The position numbers and the translations under genes were made by a program. A stretch of DNA of 39,575 nt from an uncultured Chloroflexales bacterium (GTDB lineage: Bacteria; Chloroflexota; Chloroflexia; Chloroflexales; Chloroflexaceae). This document shows, piece after piece, positions 24,501 through 32,892 of this stretch; within the stretch, counting starts at the first letter, position 1, and each line of letters opens with the position of its first letter. The notes under the pieces are model-generated. The model did not search any database, had not been told where the DNA came from, and saw nothing but the letters and a program-made list of their open reading frames with translations. The stretch spans positions 1 through 39,575 of the forward strand of contig CALANA010000229.1 in NCBI GenBank assembly GCA_937925925.1. Direction: 5' to 3'.

Positions 24501-25897
24501 TGCTGCGCATGCGGGAGCAGGTTGCGGATCGGCAAGGTCTGCGTGAGGCGCAACACCGGGATCTGATGGCGCTCCAGTCTCTGGCCGAAACCCTGAACCA
24601 CTTGTCAGCGCGCATTGAGGTGGCCTTACGCCTGGCGCACTATGCCGGTGTTACCGGTGACTATATTGCGATGATTAACGCCGCCCAGACGGCCATTCAG
24701 CTCGCCCAGGTTGCCCACGATCCACGCGCCGAAGCCGCTAGTCATTTGCAATGGGCACGGGCGCTGTGGTATCAGGGGGACTATGATGCCGCCCAGACGC
24801 ATGCGCTCCAGGCGCTTGAGCTAGCACGGGTGGCCCAGGATATTCCCTTGCAGGCCGATAGTCTGCGTGTGATTGGCAATGCGGCGCTCTATCAAGGCCA
24901 GTACCCGGCAGCGCACACCGCCTATGAGCGGGCGTTGACCCTGCACCGGATCACGGGTGATCAGCAAGCCGAAGGTTCGACGCTCAACAACCTCGGCATC
25001 GTCGCCTGGTATCAAGGTGACTATGAAACTGCTCGCAGCGCCTATGCCCATAACTTGCGCCTCAAACGCGATATTGGTGATCGCTACGGCGAGAGTGTCG
25101 CGCTGCTCAACCTGGGTGAAGTTGCGGCGGTCCAATACGACTACCCGGCTGCCCAGCACTACTATCAGCAGGCACTGCGGCTCAAGAACGAAACGGGGGA
25201 TCGCTATGGCGCGAGTGTGGTACTCCTCAATCTGGCCGACATTGCTGCTGCGCAGGGTGATTATGTGCAGGCCCATCGCACGTACATGCAATCCCTCGAA
25301 ATGAGTCGTATGCTCGGCCATCGCCAGCAAGAAAGTACGACCCTGGCGAAACTTGCGCTGCTGCTGCATCACCAGGGCGACCATCTTACCGCTGCCAGTC
25401 ACAGCCAGCAGGCGCTTGATCTAGCGCAGGCGATTAATGACCGCAACACGCAGGCGCTGGCCCAGACACATCTGGGTCATGCGCTGGTTGGTCTGGCCCG
25501 TCTGGAGGAAGCACAGGTCGCCTATCAGCAGGCGCTCGATCTGCGCCACGCGCTGTCTCAACCGAACCAGGCGCTTGAACCGCTGGCCGGTCTGGCCCAT
25601 ATTGCGCTGACCTGGCAGGATCTGGCACAGGCACGTATGTATGTTACCGACATCCTGCACCATCTACAGTCCGGTACCCTGGAAGGTACCGAAAAGCCGT
25701 TTCGGATCTACCTGATCTGCTCCTACGTTCTGTACGCTACCAACGATGCGCGGGCTGCTACCGTGCTGATCACGGCCTATACCCAGTTGCAGCAGCGTGC
25801 CGCTCATCTCAACCCTGATGCCCGACAGGTCTTTTTCGAACAGGTGCCCGACCATCGTGAGTTACTGGCGGTTGTTAAGGAACGGGGAATGGAGTGA
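21530..25897 (+). CDS. Double adenylate-cyclase, STAND-like ATPase and TPR protein
   Basis: A 1455-residue protein (GTG at 21530) with the domain order of mammalian soluble adenylyl cyclase. Cyclase domain 1 (about 20-200) has LFADISGFTPLTEAL (Asp41) and GFSGDAM (Asp93), the two metal aspartates. Domain 2 (about 280-460) has GDKGS (Lys330), Ser394 and NLAAR (Asn401, Arg405), the base- and transition-state-binding residues. It should make cAMP, with one active site per domain pair. An ATPase follows with Walker A GEAGMGKS (498-505) and LLLHFEDAHLLD as Walker B, then about seven TPRs of roughly 40 residues (1030-1380). No membrane segment. The start is uncertain: GTG 21566 and ATG 21578 are also possible, but the YIPMDRR lead-in common in relatives argues for an upstream start. 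The 1545-residue protease gene follows after 94 bp. Confidence 0.87.
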   Translation: MQSNISTNQAFHVYIPMDRRLALVQGVELPGWADGTVLFADISGFTPLTEALTQTLGPRRGVEELTQQLNRVYDALVTEVDQYGGSVIGFSGDAMTCWFADTMPDQAGPVAPAAYRATACALALQQRMQPFAAIPLPTTGTVRLALKVTVASGPVLRMLVGDPRIQRLEVLAGATVMRMADAERLAAQGEVLIDQPTFTQLANAVDVAEWRTPSSASPSTEEDGDLSFAVITRLRQSVAPTPWPTHAIAALTAGHARPWLLPAVYERLQEGLGEFLTELRPVVALFLRFDGIDYEHDPTASEQLDIYICRVQQLLTRYDGTFMQLTIGDKGSYLYAAFGAPIAHEDDTRRAVMCAEEIRSTSTLLNFIQTVQIGMSQGIARTGTYGGTTRRTYSALGDDVNLAARLMQLASPGEILVSGQVQRAAAAAFDWDMLPPIAIKGKRNLVPIARLVRTRAVATPGITYTGTLIGRSAELSCATAWAQPLWDGQCAGILFMYGEAGMGKSRLVDELRRQLSAARSVRWFTCPADNLQHQSLYPFRAWLLTYFQQQADQPEAVNKARFDHILDTLIATLALAQSPEEQGGAEPLTAGKPADGSGSLPARISQYAPTTTSLDVAELQRTRSCLGALIGLRWSGSLYEQLDPRLRFENTLAALKTLILAESQRQPLLLHFEDAHLLDPDTQTFIQLLLRNVTSIPFGLILTSRYADDGSGITLTLDANVPQQRIDLRPLPAEGTHALATQILGGQIDEPLAQLFATRTGGNPFFIEQLALDLRERGLLQQPDSHNHPVSLPPLSIAEGELTQALAARRVVYHLPASADIPDSINAVLVARLDRLAAQVRAVVQTASVLGMEFEVRVLSYMLKHEHDLPHRIQQATAAAIWQPLNEVRYLFHHGLLRDAIYAMQVESRLRELHALAGMALEQIYASDLTPYAADLVYHFHKADDPERERRYARIAGEDAANRFANLDAIRYLNRTLELTPMDDHAERYALLRMREQVADRQGLREAQHRDLMALQSLAETLNHLSARIEVALRLAHYAGVTGDYIAMINAAQTAIQLAQVAHDPRAEAASHLQWARALWYQGDYDAAQTHALQALELARVAQDIPLQADSLRVIGNAALYQGQYPAAHTAYERALTLHRITGDQQAEGSTLNNLGIVAWYQGDYETARSAYAHNLRLKRDIGDRYGESVALLNLGEVAAVQYDYPAAQHYYQQALRLKNETGDRYGASVVLLNLADIAAAQGDYVQAHRTYMQSLEMSRMLGHRQQESTTLAKLALLLHHQGDHLTAASHSQQALDLAQAINDRNTQALAQTHLGHALVGLARLEEAQVAYQQALDLRHALSQPNQALEPLAGLAHIALTWQDLAQARMYVTDILHHLQSGTLEGTEKPFRIYLICSYVLYATNDARAATVLITAYTQLQQRAAHLNPDARQVFFEQVPDHRELLAVVKERGME

Positions 25898-25991
25898 GTC
25901 CACGAGGCGAGGTGAGGAAGCCAGATCCTCGCAAGTACGCATTCCTTGTCCCCTTTTTTTCTGACCTATGTGAGACATGAAGGAGGTTCCT

Positions 25992-28900
25992 ATGTTCTAC
26001 TCAGGCCCACACCCATCCACACCCGCAACGCCCGTCCGCCCATCGGCCGGGCGTCTCTTTCAGACTCTAGCCCTGTTGCTCATCCTGACGCTGAGTCTGA
26101 TCGGCCCACGACCACTCCGAGCGGAGCCGCTGATATTGACGGTGACGACCACCGCCGATGACGGTTCTCAGAACAGCCTGCGTATGATCCTCGAAATGAC
26201 GAACGATTCGGACGATCCCGACGATCCGTATATTATTCAGTTTAATATTCCTGGTTCAGGGCCACACATTATCAACCTTGATGCGCCACTCCCAGCGATC
26301 AGCAGCCCGGTGATCATTGATGGCACTTCTCAACCTGGCTTTGCCGGTACGCCGCTGATCGCTATCCGGCCCGGCACCGGCGATATCAGCATCACCAACG
26401 GACTGACCCTGATTGCGGGAAACACGACGGTGAGAGGGCTGGATATATCTGGTTTTCGCAACCATGGGATCGAGATTGCTTCCGACGGAAACAACATCAC
26501 CCAGAACACCATTGCTTTCAATGGCAGTGATGGCGTGCGTGTTACCGGCGGTATTGACAATGCCATCATGGGTAACACTATCTATGGGAACGCGGGCCTC
26601 ACCATTGATCTCGGTGGTGATAGCGTTACGCCCAACGATATTGGCGACACCGACACCGGGCCGAACAATCTACAAAACGCACCGGTTTTGTTCCGCGCCA
26701 CACCTGATACTGAGACGGGCAAGGTGACTATTGAAGGCACGCTCAACAGCACACCTGACCGTTCTTTCACCCTTGAATTTTTCGTTGGTAGCACCTGTAG
26801 TACTGAGAATACCGGCGAGGGGCAGGCTTTTCTGGGACAATTACCGATCGTAACCGGCAGTCAGGGCGATGTCACTTTCATCGCCTTTGCCACCATCCCT
26901 CCCAATAGTGGTACCTATGTTGCCGCCACAGTTACAGACTCTGCGGGCAATACCTCTGAATTCTCAAACTGTCTGCCCATCACCGCTGCCAATGATGTCT
27001 GGCCACGGGCAACCCGGCTCGACCTGACCGGTACCTCGCTGCCGGGTGCCACGACCGAAGATCTGCTGGCGCTCCCCGGCCAGTCCCGCTGGTACAAGTT
27101 CCGCGTCTATCCCCACAGCCAGGCCATCGTTACCCTCGCCGCTCCCGAAGGTGCGCCGCTGCCCGCTAACTACGATCTGGCGCTCTATAGCGACATTGCC
27201 GCGACGGCCGCGCAATTCAGCGCCGATACCGATCAAGACCTGCTGCGGCTGGGCATTGAATTTAGTCTCACCGACCACGACTTTATGCAACCGGCGCCTG
27301 ATGAACTCAATCCGCAGCAACTTAGTCCAGAATCCTACACCGCTGAAGCCTTTGAACCTGAAAACTTCAGCTCGGCCGTTATTGCACCGCAGGCGTTTGC
27401 ACCGCAGGCTTTCGCACCCCAGGCGTTTGCACCGCAGGCGTTTGCACCGCAGGCGTTTGCACCGCAGGCTTTCGCACCCCAGGCTTTCGCACCAGACATG
27501 CCTTCTGACCCGGAGGCCTATACCGCTGCGCAGGTATACAGCCTGATCGCAGTCTCGGCGCTGGATGGCACAGCCCATGAACAGATCAGTATCAATACCT
27601 GGAACTATAGCGGCGACTTCTACATCCGGGTCACTGGTCGTAATGGGGTTTACGATCCTTTGCGTCCCTTCACCCTTACCGTGTCGCTTCTGGCGAACGA
27701 ATGCAACACGATCGAGCCGGTCACGGATGCCGCGACGCTGGCAGCGCGTTCGGGTAACTATCGCACGATCATCGTGACCGATATGGCGCGCATGGCTGGC
27801 AGCAGCGCCGACAAGCAGCGGCTCCAGCAGCGCCTGAACGACCTGGCGGCACGGGCCGAGGTACGGGGCGTTGTGGTGGATATTGGAGCTGAAGCGCGTG
27901 TGCGTGCCGCTCGCGTCCAGGACGATAAACACCCGACCTGCCCGGCAGCGCGCAACCAGCTCGCCGATGAGATCAAAGACATTATCGACCGCTATCGCGC
28001 CCTCAATCCGCTGGAATACATCGTGCTGGTGGGTAACGATGATGTGATTCCCTTCTTCCGCTCGCCTGATCTGGCTCCGCTCGGCCCCGAGTCGGACTAC
28101 GTGCCGCCAGTGCTGGATAATACCGCGTCACAGGCCAGCCTGCGCCTCAACTATGTCCTGAGTCAGGATGCCTATGGCGCATCGCACACGATCACGAGCG
28201 GTGCAGCGCCGCTGCCCATCCCCGATCTGGCCGTTGGGCGTCTGGTGGAAACCCCCGACGACATTCTGATCCTGCTCGATGCGTACCTCAGCACCACCAA
28301 TGGCATTGTCTCCACACCGACCACTGCGCTCGTCACCGGCTATGATTTCCTGGAGGACACGGCACTGGACGTAGTGGCCGAGTTGCAGGCTGGATTGGGC
28401 GAAGGTCAGCCGGTGAATACACTGATTACTCCCCAGCACGAGCCACCCGCTACCTCCTGGACGGCTGCTGAACTGCGATCGCAGTTGCTCGACAGCGGGC
28501 GGCACGACTTGATCTTCCTGGCCGGTCATTTTAGCTCTGGTAGCACGCTCGCCGCCGACTTTCGTACCACGCTCGACGCGGCTGAGGTTGCTGCATCACC
28601 TACGGACTTCACCAATACCATCATCTTTAGCGCCGGGTGTCACTCTGGCTACAACGTCGTTACCGACCACAGCATCCCACGTGTTACCCGCAAACCAGAC
28701 TGGCCGCAGGCCTTCGCCCGCAAGGGCGCGACGCTGATCGCTGGCACCGGCTATCAGTATGGCGACACCGAGTTTGTGGCCTATGGCGAACAACTCTACC
28801 TGAATTTCAGCCAGCAACTCCGCACTGGCACCGGCCCGGTGGCGATCGGTCAGGCTCTGGTCGCCGCCAAACAGTCCTATCTGGCTACGACACCGCGCCT

Positions 28901-30629
28901 GCAAGGGATTGACGATAAAACATTGCGTATTGCCACGCTCTTTGGCCTGCCCATGCTGCGCATCGACATGCCGGGTGCCCGTATTGATCCGCCCCGTCCG
29001 TCCTCGGCGTTCACCCTGGCGGATGCAGAGGTACTCACCGTCGCACCACCCCCGCCCCGTGAAAGAAATCCGGGTGCCATACTCGGCTTGAGTGCCACCG
29101 ATCTTAATCTGCCGATTACACTCACGGCACACACCCAGACATTCACCAGGAGTACCAATCGATCCGAAACCGTGAACGCCACCTACCTGGAGGGGCCGGA
29201 TGGGGTTGTGGTCAACCCGTCGGCACCCGTGTTGCCGCTGGCGATCTATGACGTGAGTCGTTCGGGTACCGTGCTGCGCGGCGTGGGTTTTCGGGGTGGC
29301 ACCTTCCGTGACATACCTGACACACGCCCGCTGGTGGGCGCACCTGCGACCGAAATTCGTGGCGTGCAGGTGTCGTTCCCTACGGAGGTCTTTTATCCCC
29401 GATTACCGTGGTACCTGAACCTCTTTGATGCACTGGTCAACGCTGATCAGGGCCAGACGCGCCTGGTACTGACACCGGCGCAGTTCAAGTCCAACGGCCC
29501 GGACACAGGGATTGGCACGCTGCGCCAGTTCAGTGCGATGCGCTTCCGGCTGTATTACAACAACAACCGCCAGAGCTACGGCCAGAACACGCCCGCCCTG
29601 GCTGCGCCACCAGCGATCACCAACATCCAGGCCGATGCACAGGCGGGAACAGTCACGTTCCGCGCCACGGTCACGGGCGACCCGGCGGTTGGCATCCAGG
29701 ATGTCTGGGTGACCTATACCGCCACCAGCGGGCCGTTTGTCGGGCAGTGGCAGTCACTGGATCTCGTCCAGACCGCCGACTCACGGGTGTGGGAAGGCCA
29801 ACTGACGCTCGATGGCACTCCGGCGGCAAGCATCCGCTATATGGTGCAGGCGGCCAACGGGGTAGGCCTGGTCACACTGGCCGATAACGCGGGTGCTTAC
29901 TACACGCCCGGTGTTGATCCGGCCAATAGTGGGCACACTGCTGAACTCCAACCAGTCACGCTGGAGATCGTTACGCCACCCACCAGTGGCGCGTTTGGCA
30001 CACCGATCACGCTCCAGGCGCGGTTGACCAGTGACAACGGGGCGCTCCCCAACCAGACGATCACATTCGCTCTCGGTTCACAGCGCGTGCGGGCCAGAAC
30101 CAATCAACAAGGCCAGGCCAGGGCTACACTAACGCTGCTCAGTGCGCCGGGCGACTATGACCTCAGTGCCAATTTCGCTGGCACCAACACCTATGCCGCC
30201 GCCTTTGCACCGCCGCAGACGTTCAAGATTACGCGACAGGACACCACATTGACTCTGGCAGCCATAGAGTCGGGAGACGGGCCTGGAACGGCCCAGGCAG
30301 CGCTTCCATTGCCAATAGCGGCCACCTTGCACAGCGCCGACGGGCAACCGCTGGCAGCGCGAACGATCTTCTTTGTGATTGGTGGCAGTGATGAGCCGGT
30401 CATTCTGCCGATCATCACCGACTTCGCCGGGCGAGCCATTCTAGACAGCGTGCCGCTGCCGCCAGGCGATTACACCGTCACGGCCTATTTTGGGGGCACG
30501 ATCCCGCTGCCCGGTGGGCCGTTCACCTTGAACGACCCGCGCCACAATCCGGTGCAAGCTACGGGCACGCTGACGGTATCGCCACCACCACGGGCTACGA
30601 TCTGGCTGCCGATTGTTTTCAGGAGATAG
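25992..30629 (+). CDS. Secreted C25 (gingipain-like) caspase-fold protease
   Basis: A 1545-residue exported protein. A signal peptide ends near residue 44 (PLRA-EP). Residues about 45-235 are parallel beta-helix-like (SLRMILEMTN, then NGLTLIAGNTTVRGLDISG). A beta domain follows, then seven APQAF repeats (465-499). The protease domain (about 570-990) has the clan CD dyad: His846 in FLAGHFSSGS and Cys883 in FSAGCHSGYN, 37 residues apart, near the spacing of gingipains. Two Ig-like domains (about 1320-1505) precede the tail IWLPIVFRR, a C-terminal motif I recall as frequent in secreted Chloroflexota proteins. The start at 25992 is set by AGGAGG (25981-25986). Cleavage specificity is unknown. It lies 94 bp after the cyclase gene with a T-run between, so cotranscription is uncertain. 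Confidence 0.84.
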   Translation: MFYSGPHPSTPATPVRPSAGRLFQTLALLLILTLSLIGPRPLRAEPLILTVTTTADDGSQNSLRMILEMTNDSDDPDDPYIIQFNIPGSGPHIINLDAPLPAISSPVIIDGTSQPGFAGTPLIAIRPGTGDISITNGLTLIAGNTTVRGLDISGFRNHGIEIASDGNNITQNTIAFNGSDGVRVTGGIDNAIMGNTIYGNAGLTIDLGGDSVTPNDIGDTDTGPNNLQNAPVLFRATPDTETGKVTIEGTLNSTPDRSFTLEFFVGSTCSTENTGEGQAFLGQLPIVTGSQGDVTFIAFATIPPNSGTYVAATVTDSAGNTSEFSNCLPITAANDVWPRATRLDLTGTSLPGATTEDLLALPGQSRWYKFRVYPHSQAIVTLAAPEGAPLPANYDLALYSDIAATAAQFSADTDQDLLRLGIEFSLTDHDFMQPAPDELNPQQLSPESYTAEAFEPENFSSAVIAPQAFAPQAFAPQAFAPQAFAPQAFAPQAFAPQAFAPDMPSDPEAYTAAQVYSLIAVSALDGTAHEQISINTWNYSGDFYIRVTGRNGVYDPLRPFTLTVSLLANECNTIEPVTDAATLAARSGNYRTIIVTDMARMAGSSADKQRLQQRLNDLAARAEVRGVVVDIGAEARVRAARVQDDKHPTCPAARNQLADEIKDIIDRYRALNPLEYIVLVGNDDVIPFFRSPDLAPLGPESDYVPPVLDNTASQASLRLNYVLSQDAYGASHTITSGAAPLPIPDLAVGRLVETPDDILILLDAYLSTTNGIVSTPTTALVTGYDFLEDTALDVVAELQAGLGEGQPVNTLITPQHEPPATSWTAAELRSQLLDSGRHDLIFLAGHFSSGSTLAADFRTTLDAAEVAASPTDFTNTIIFSAGCHSGYNVVTDHSIPRVTRKPDWPQAFARKGATLIAGTGYQYGDTEFVAYGEQLYLNFSQQLRTGTGPVAIGQALVAAKQSYLATTPRLQGIDDKTLRIATLFGLPMLRIDMPGARIDPPRPSSAFTLADAEVLTVAPPPPRERNPGAILGLSATDLNLPITLTAHTQTFTRSTNRSETVNATYLEGPDGVVVNPSAPVLPLAIYDVSRSGTVLRGVGFRGGTFRDIPDTRPLVGAPATEIRGVQVSFPTEVFYPRLPWYLNLFDALVNADQGQTRLVLTPAQFKSNGPDTGIGTLRQFSAMRFRLYYNNNRQSYGQNTPALAAPPAITNIQADAQAGTVTFRATVTGDPAVGIQDVWVTYTATSGPFVGQWQSLDLVQTADSRVWEGQLTLDGTPAASIRYMVQAANGVGLVTLADNAGAYYTPGVDPANSGHTAELQPVTLEIVTPPTSGAFGTPITLQARLTSDNGALPNQTITFALGSQRVRARTNQQGQARATLTLLSAPGDYDLSANFAGTNTYAAAFAPPQTFKITRQDTTLTLAAIESGDGPGTAQAALPLPIAATLHSADGQPLAARTIFFVIGGSDEPVILPIITDFAGRAILDSVPLPPGDYTVTAYFGGTIPLPGGPFTLNDPRHNPVQATGTLTVSPPPRATIWLPIVFRR
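27384..27488 (+). repeat. Seven 15-bp in-frame repeats
   Basis: Seven units of GCACC(G/C)CAGGC(G/T)TT(T/C) coding for APQAF. Third-position changes alternate between two unit types, which points to recent unit duplication. Copy number probably varies between strains. Confidence 0.93.
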
Positions 30630-30640
30630 GTGGTGTTTTT

Positions 30641-30663
30641 GAGGACGCGAGGACGCGAGGACG
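30641..30663. repeat. GAGGACGC triplicate
   Basis: Three tandem copies of GAGGACGC just after the protease gene, like those at 15241-15290. Confidence 0.6.
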
Positions 30664-30677
30664 GTTCAGGCAGGCTC

Positions 30678-30965
30678 TCAGAATACAGGACATTTATGCG
30701 AGCGTAGGGGACACCACCACTCGAAACCCAGGTAGTCGTCCCCGTAGCGGGGAGGGGATCTGAACTGCGCCCACAGCGAATAGGTGTTCCTTTTTCCATA
30801 ATAGGCATACCCACGTAGCGGCATATCAAATTGATCAGGTGTAAAGTCTTTTTCCACTTGACGCGCTCCTGCGGGGTATGCCTTGTCACTGCGACTGGCC
30901 TACTCCCAGACATTGCCAACCATGTGGAGAGCGCAAAGCGCATCCAGGTCTCTCGCCTCATCGCC
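30678..30965 (-). pseudogene. Decayed formylglycine-generating-enzyme-type (SUMF1) domain
   Basis: The - strand frame reads DALCALHMVGNVWE, then TAG (30902-30900), then ASRSDKAYPAG and, 40 codons on, MPLRGYAYYGKRNTYSLW and RYGDDYLGFEWWCPL. This matches the end of SUMF1/EgtB-like domains: ALGLYDMVGNVWEWTASR, VLRGGSYY-RCAYR and DYLGFRVV. The stop replaces the second Trp of WEW (TGG to TAG), and the frame then runs uninterrupted to TGA at 30680-30678. The upstream part is missing and the region toward 31009 is repeat DNA. It is a C-terminal remnant and not expressible as an enzyme. Confidence 0.7.
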
Positions 30966-31008
30966 ACGCCTCTAGTACATTCGGGCCTCAAGACCTCCCT
31001 CGTTGTCG

Positions 31009-31310
31009 GTCATCCTGCGCGGAGGCTGAGCCAGAGTGAATGGAATCCTGAGCGGAGCGACGGGCATCCTGAGCGGAGCGAAGGATCTTCCATCAGAAGG
31101 CGCGATGCTGCGCTGCGCCAAGCTGCTGCGCTGCACTCAGCATGACAAATTGCTGCGCCAAGCTGCTGCGCTGCGCTCAGCATGACAATGCGCTCCACAC
31201 GCTGCTGCGCTGCGCACGCTGCTGCGCTCCACACGCTGCTGCGCGACGCAAGCTGCTGCGCTGCGCAAGCTGCTGCGCTGCGCAAGCTGCTGCGCTGCGC
31301 TCAGCATGAC
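31009..31310. repeat. GTCATCCTG...CAGCATGAC repeat block
   Basis: It starts GTCATCCTG (31009) and carries TCCTGAGCGGAGCGAAGGAT, a sequence type I recall as widespread in bacterial intergenic DNA. It ends with CTCAGCATGAC three times (31136, 31176, 31300). Between them, CTGCTGCG-rich units include three exact 17-bp copies at 31249-31299. The last copy contains the stop codon of the GT4 gene. Confidence 0.75.
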
Positions 31311-32611
31311 ACAACCCTGGAGCAATGGCCGTCATCGTGGACTAGCGCCTGCGCATACGCTTCGCGCACCTGCGCATACTTGTGTTCCCAGGTCATATGC
31401 TGTAAGACCGTTGTGCGCCCCAGGCGGCCAAATGCCTGCGCCACGGTACGATCACGCAACAGGCGCTGAATAGCGGTAGCCAGCTCTGATACAGCTCCAA
31501 ACGGCACCAGTAACCCATTTTCGCCATGTCGAACCACTTCCGGGACACCACCGGCCCAGGCTCCAATGACCGGCACGCCATAGCACCACGCCTCCAGATA
31601 GACAATCCCAAAACTGTCGGTGCGGGACGGCAGCACAAACAGATCAGCTGCCGCCAGGGCATCGCGGCGGATCTGATCGGTGACAAAACCCAGCACACGC
31701 ATATGCTGACGTACCTCGGTTGGCAGATTGGCATAGAATTGCTCGAAGTGCGCCATCAGCGGGCCAATCTGTACCCAGGTTGCCTGACAGCCCTGTGCCC
31801 ATAACTGCTGCATCGCCTGAACAACATGCATGGTACCCTTATCGTAAGCCGCTGTACCGATGGTCAACACCAGCGGCCCTGCGATAGTGTACTCCCGCCG
31901 AAAGCGTTGACCATCGCCGCCCATCACCTCTGCGGGCGTCACGCCCACCCCAATCGTGCGCATACGCTGATCGGGCACGCCTGCATCGCGCAGAAAGTGC
32001 CGCTCGCGTGTGGTCTGGGTAATCACCATGGCACTGTGGCGCAAGAGGTCAATCTGGTGCGCCATACTGTAATACCGCAGGATCTGCCGGTTATCTGGCT
32101 CACCCAGATGCACAAAGGGTGTGCAGACATGCGGAATACCACGCTGTCTGGCCCAGGCGATTACCGGCAGAATGGCAAAGTCCAGCGTGATATTGGTCGT
32201 ATGCACCAGCGCCACATCGGCAAGGTCGGGTGCAGTTTGTAGATAGGAGCGCAACATTGGCAAGCGCGGCGTCAGGCAGGCCATATGTTGCAGGAGAGAC
32301 ACTGCCCAGCGCCGCGATCCAGCGCGTTGAGAGATCTCAAGCATCAAGCGTCGCAGCAGTGGATAGAGCAACGGTGATCCTGGTAGGCGCTGGACAGGCA
32401 CGCGATACACCTGAACACCCTGGTGCGAGTCGACACAGTCTGGAATGTGGCGACGACCACTGGCCCAGAAATGCTCCAGGTCGAAAGCATCGGTGGTCAA
32501 GACCGTAACCCGATGGCCCTCACGTACTAGACGTTCTCCCACTTCAACAAAATAGCGTGCCGCACCACTGGGTGCTGGCCGATAGATCTGAACAACGTGT
32601 AAGATATGCAT
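31301..32611 (-). CDS. GT4-family glycosyltransferase
   Basis: A 436-residue GT-B glycosyltransferase that uses a nucleotide sugar for a cell-surface polymer or lipid. The N-terminal domain begins MHILHVVQIYRPAPSGAARYFVEVGERLVREGHRV, with the glycine-rich acceptor loop. The C-terminal donor domain has VLTIGTAAYDKG and the E-x7-E-type block SFGIVYLEAWCYGVPVIG. Acceptor and sugar are unknown. The last residues (SRVVSC) and the stop lie in the CAGCATGAC repeat, so the original end was probably replaced. A family A element sits 15 bp upstream of the start codon and may carry or disturb its promoter. Confidence 0.85.
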   Translation of the reverse strand: MHILHVVQIYRPAPSGAARYFVEVGERLVREGHRVTVLTTDAFDLEHFWASGRRHIPDCVDSHQGVQVYRVPVQRLPGSPLLYPLLRRLMLEISQRAGSRRWAVSLLQHMACLTPRLPMLRSYLQTAPDLADVALVHTTNITLDFAILPVIAWARQRGIPHVCTPFVHLGEPDNRQILRYYSMAHQIDLLRHSAMVITQTTRERHFLRDAGVPDQRMRTIGVGVTPAEVMGGDGQRFRREYTIAGPLVLTIGTAAYDKGTMHVVQAMQQLWAQGCQATWVQIGPLMAHFEQFYANLPTEVRQHMRVLGFVTDQIRRDALAAADLFVLPSRTDSFGIVYLEAWCYGVPVIGAWAGGVPEVVRHGENGLLVPFGAVSELATAIQRLLRDRTVAQAFGRLGRTTVLQHMTWEHKYAQVREAYAQALVHDDGHCSRVVSC

Positions 32612-32626
32612 CGTCTCTATTACGTA

Positions 32627-32836
32627 CTACCGTTTCGACGTGACCATTCCGCATGTGTTTGCCATTCGTCCTCCAACGAAACTGCATCGCGGCAGGGGGG
32701 TATGGGGGGGTGCCGTACATGTGGGCATTTCGTAGGAACTACACCCTGCGACAACTCTTTTCAGGGAAAGGCTCATGGTTGTATGAGCAAGTGTAAAACG
32801 AACCAGAGGATGCGGAATAGCTACGTCAAATTGGTA
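32627..32836. mobile_element. MITE-like element A, copy 3
   Basis: A 210-bp element with the best-preserved ends of the family: CTACCGTTTCGACGTGACCA on the left and, read in reverse, TACCAATTTGACGTAGCTAT followed by TCCGCAT on the right. TA flanks both sides (32625-32626 and 32837-32838). It separates the GT4 gene from the end of the histidine kinase gene. No strong central hairpin, unlike copies 2 and 4. Confidence 0.78.
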
Positions 32837-32892
32837 TAACAAAGCAATGCCTTTCAGGGAAGGAGTGAGGTATAAAGGAATGAGTAATTCTT

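Noticed and set aside
19378-25897. cAMP circuit formed by the Crp/Fnr regulator and the cyclase protein
   Set aside because: The regulator lacks the Arg-Ser pair that binds the cAMP phosphate in CRP, and a small gene on the other strand and 1.1 kb of repeats separate them. Possible but unsupported.
30678-30965. Variable region of a diversity-generating retroelement
   Set aside because: The domain type fits, but no reverse transcriptase, template repeat or intact target gene is in the window, and the copy carries a stop codon.
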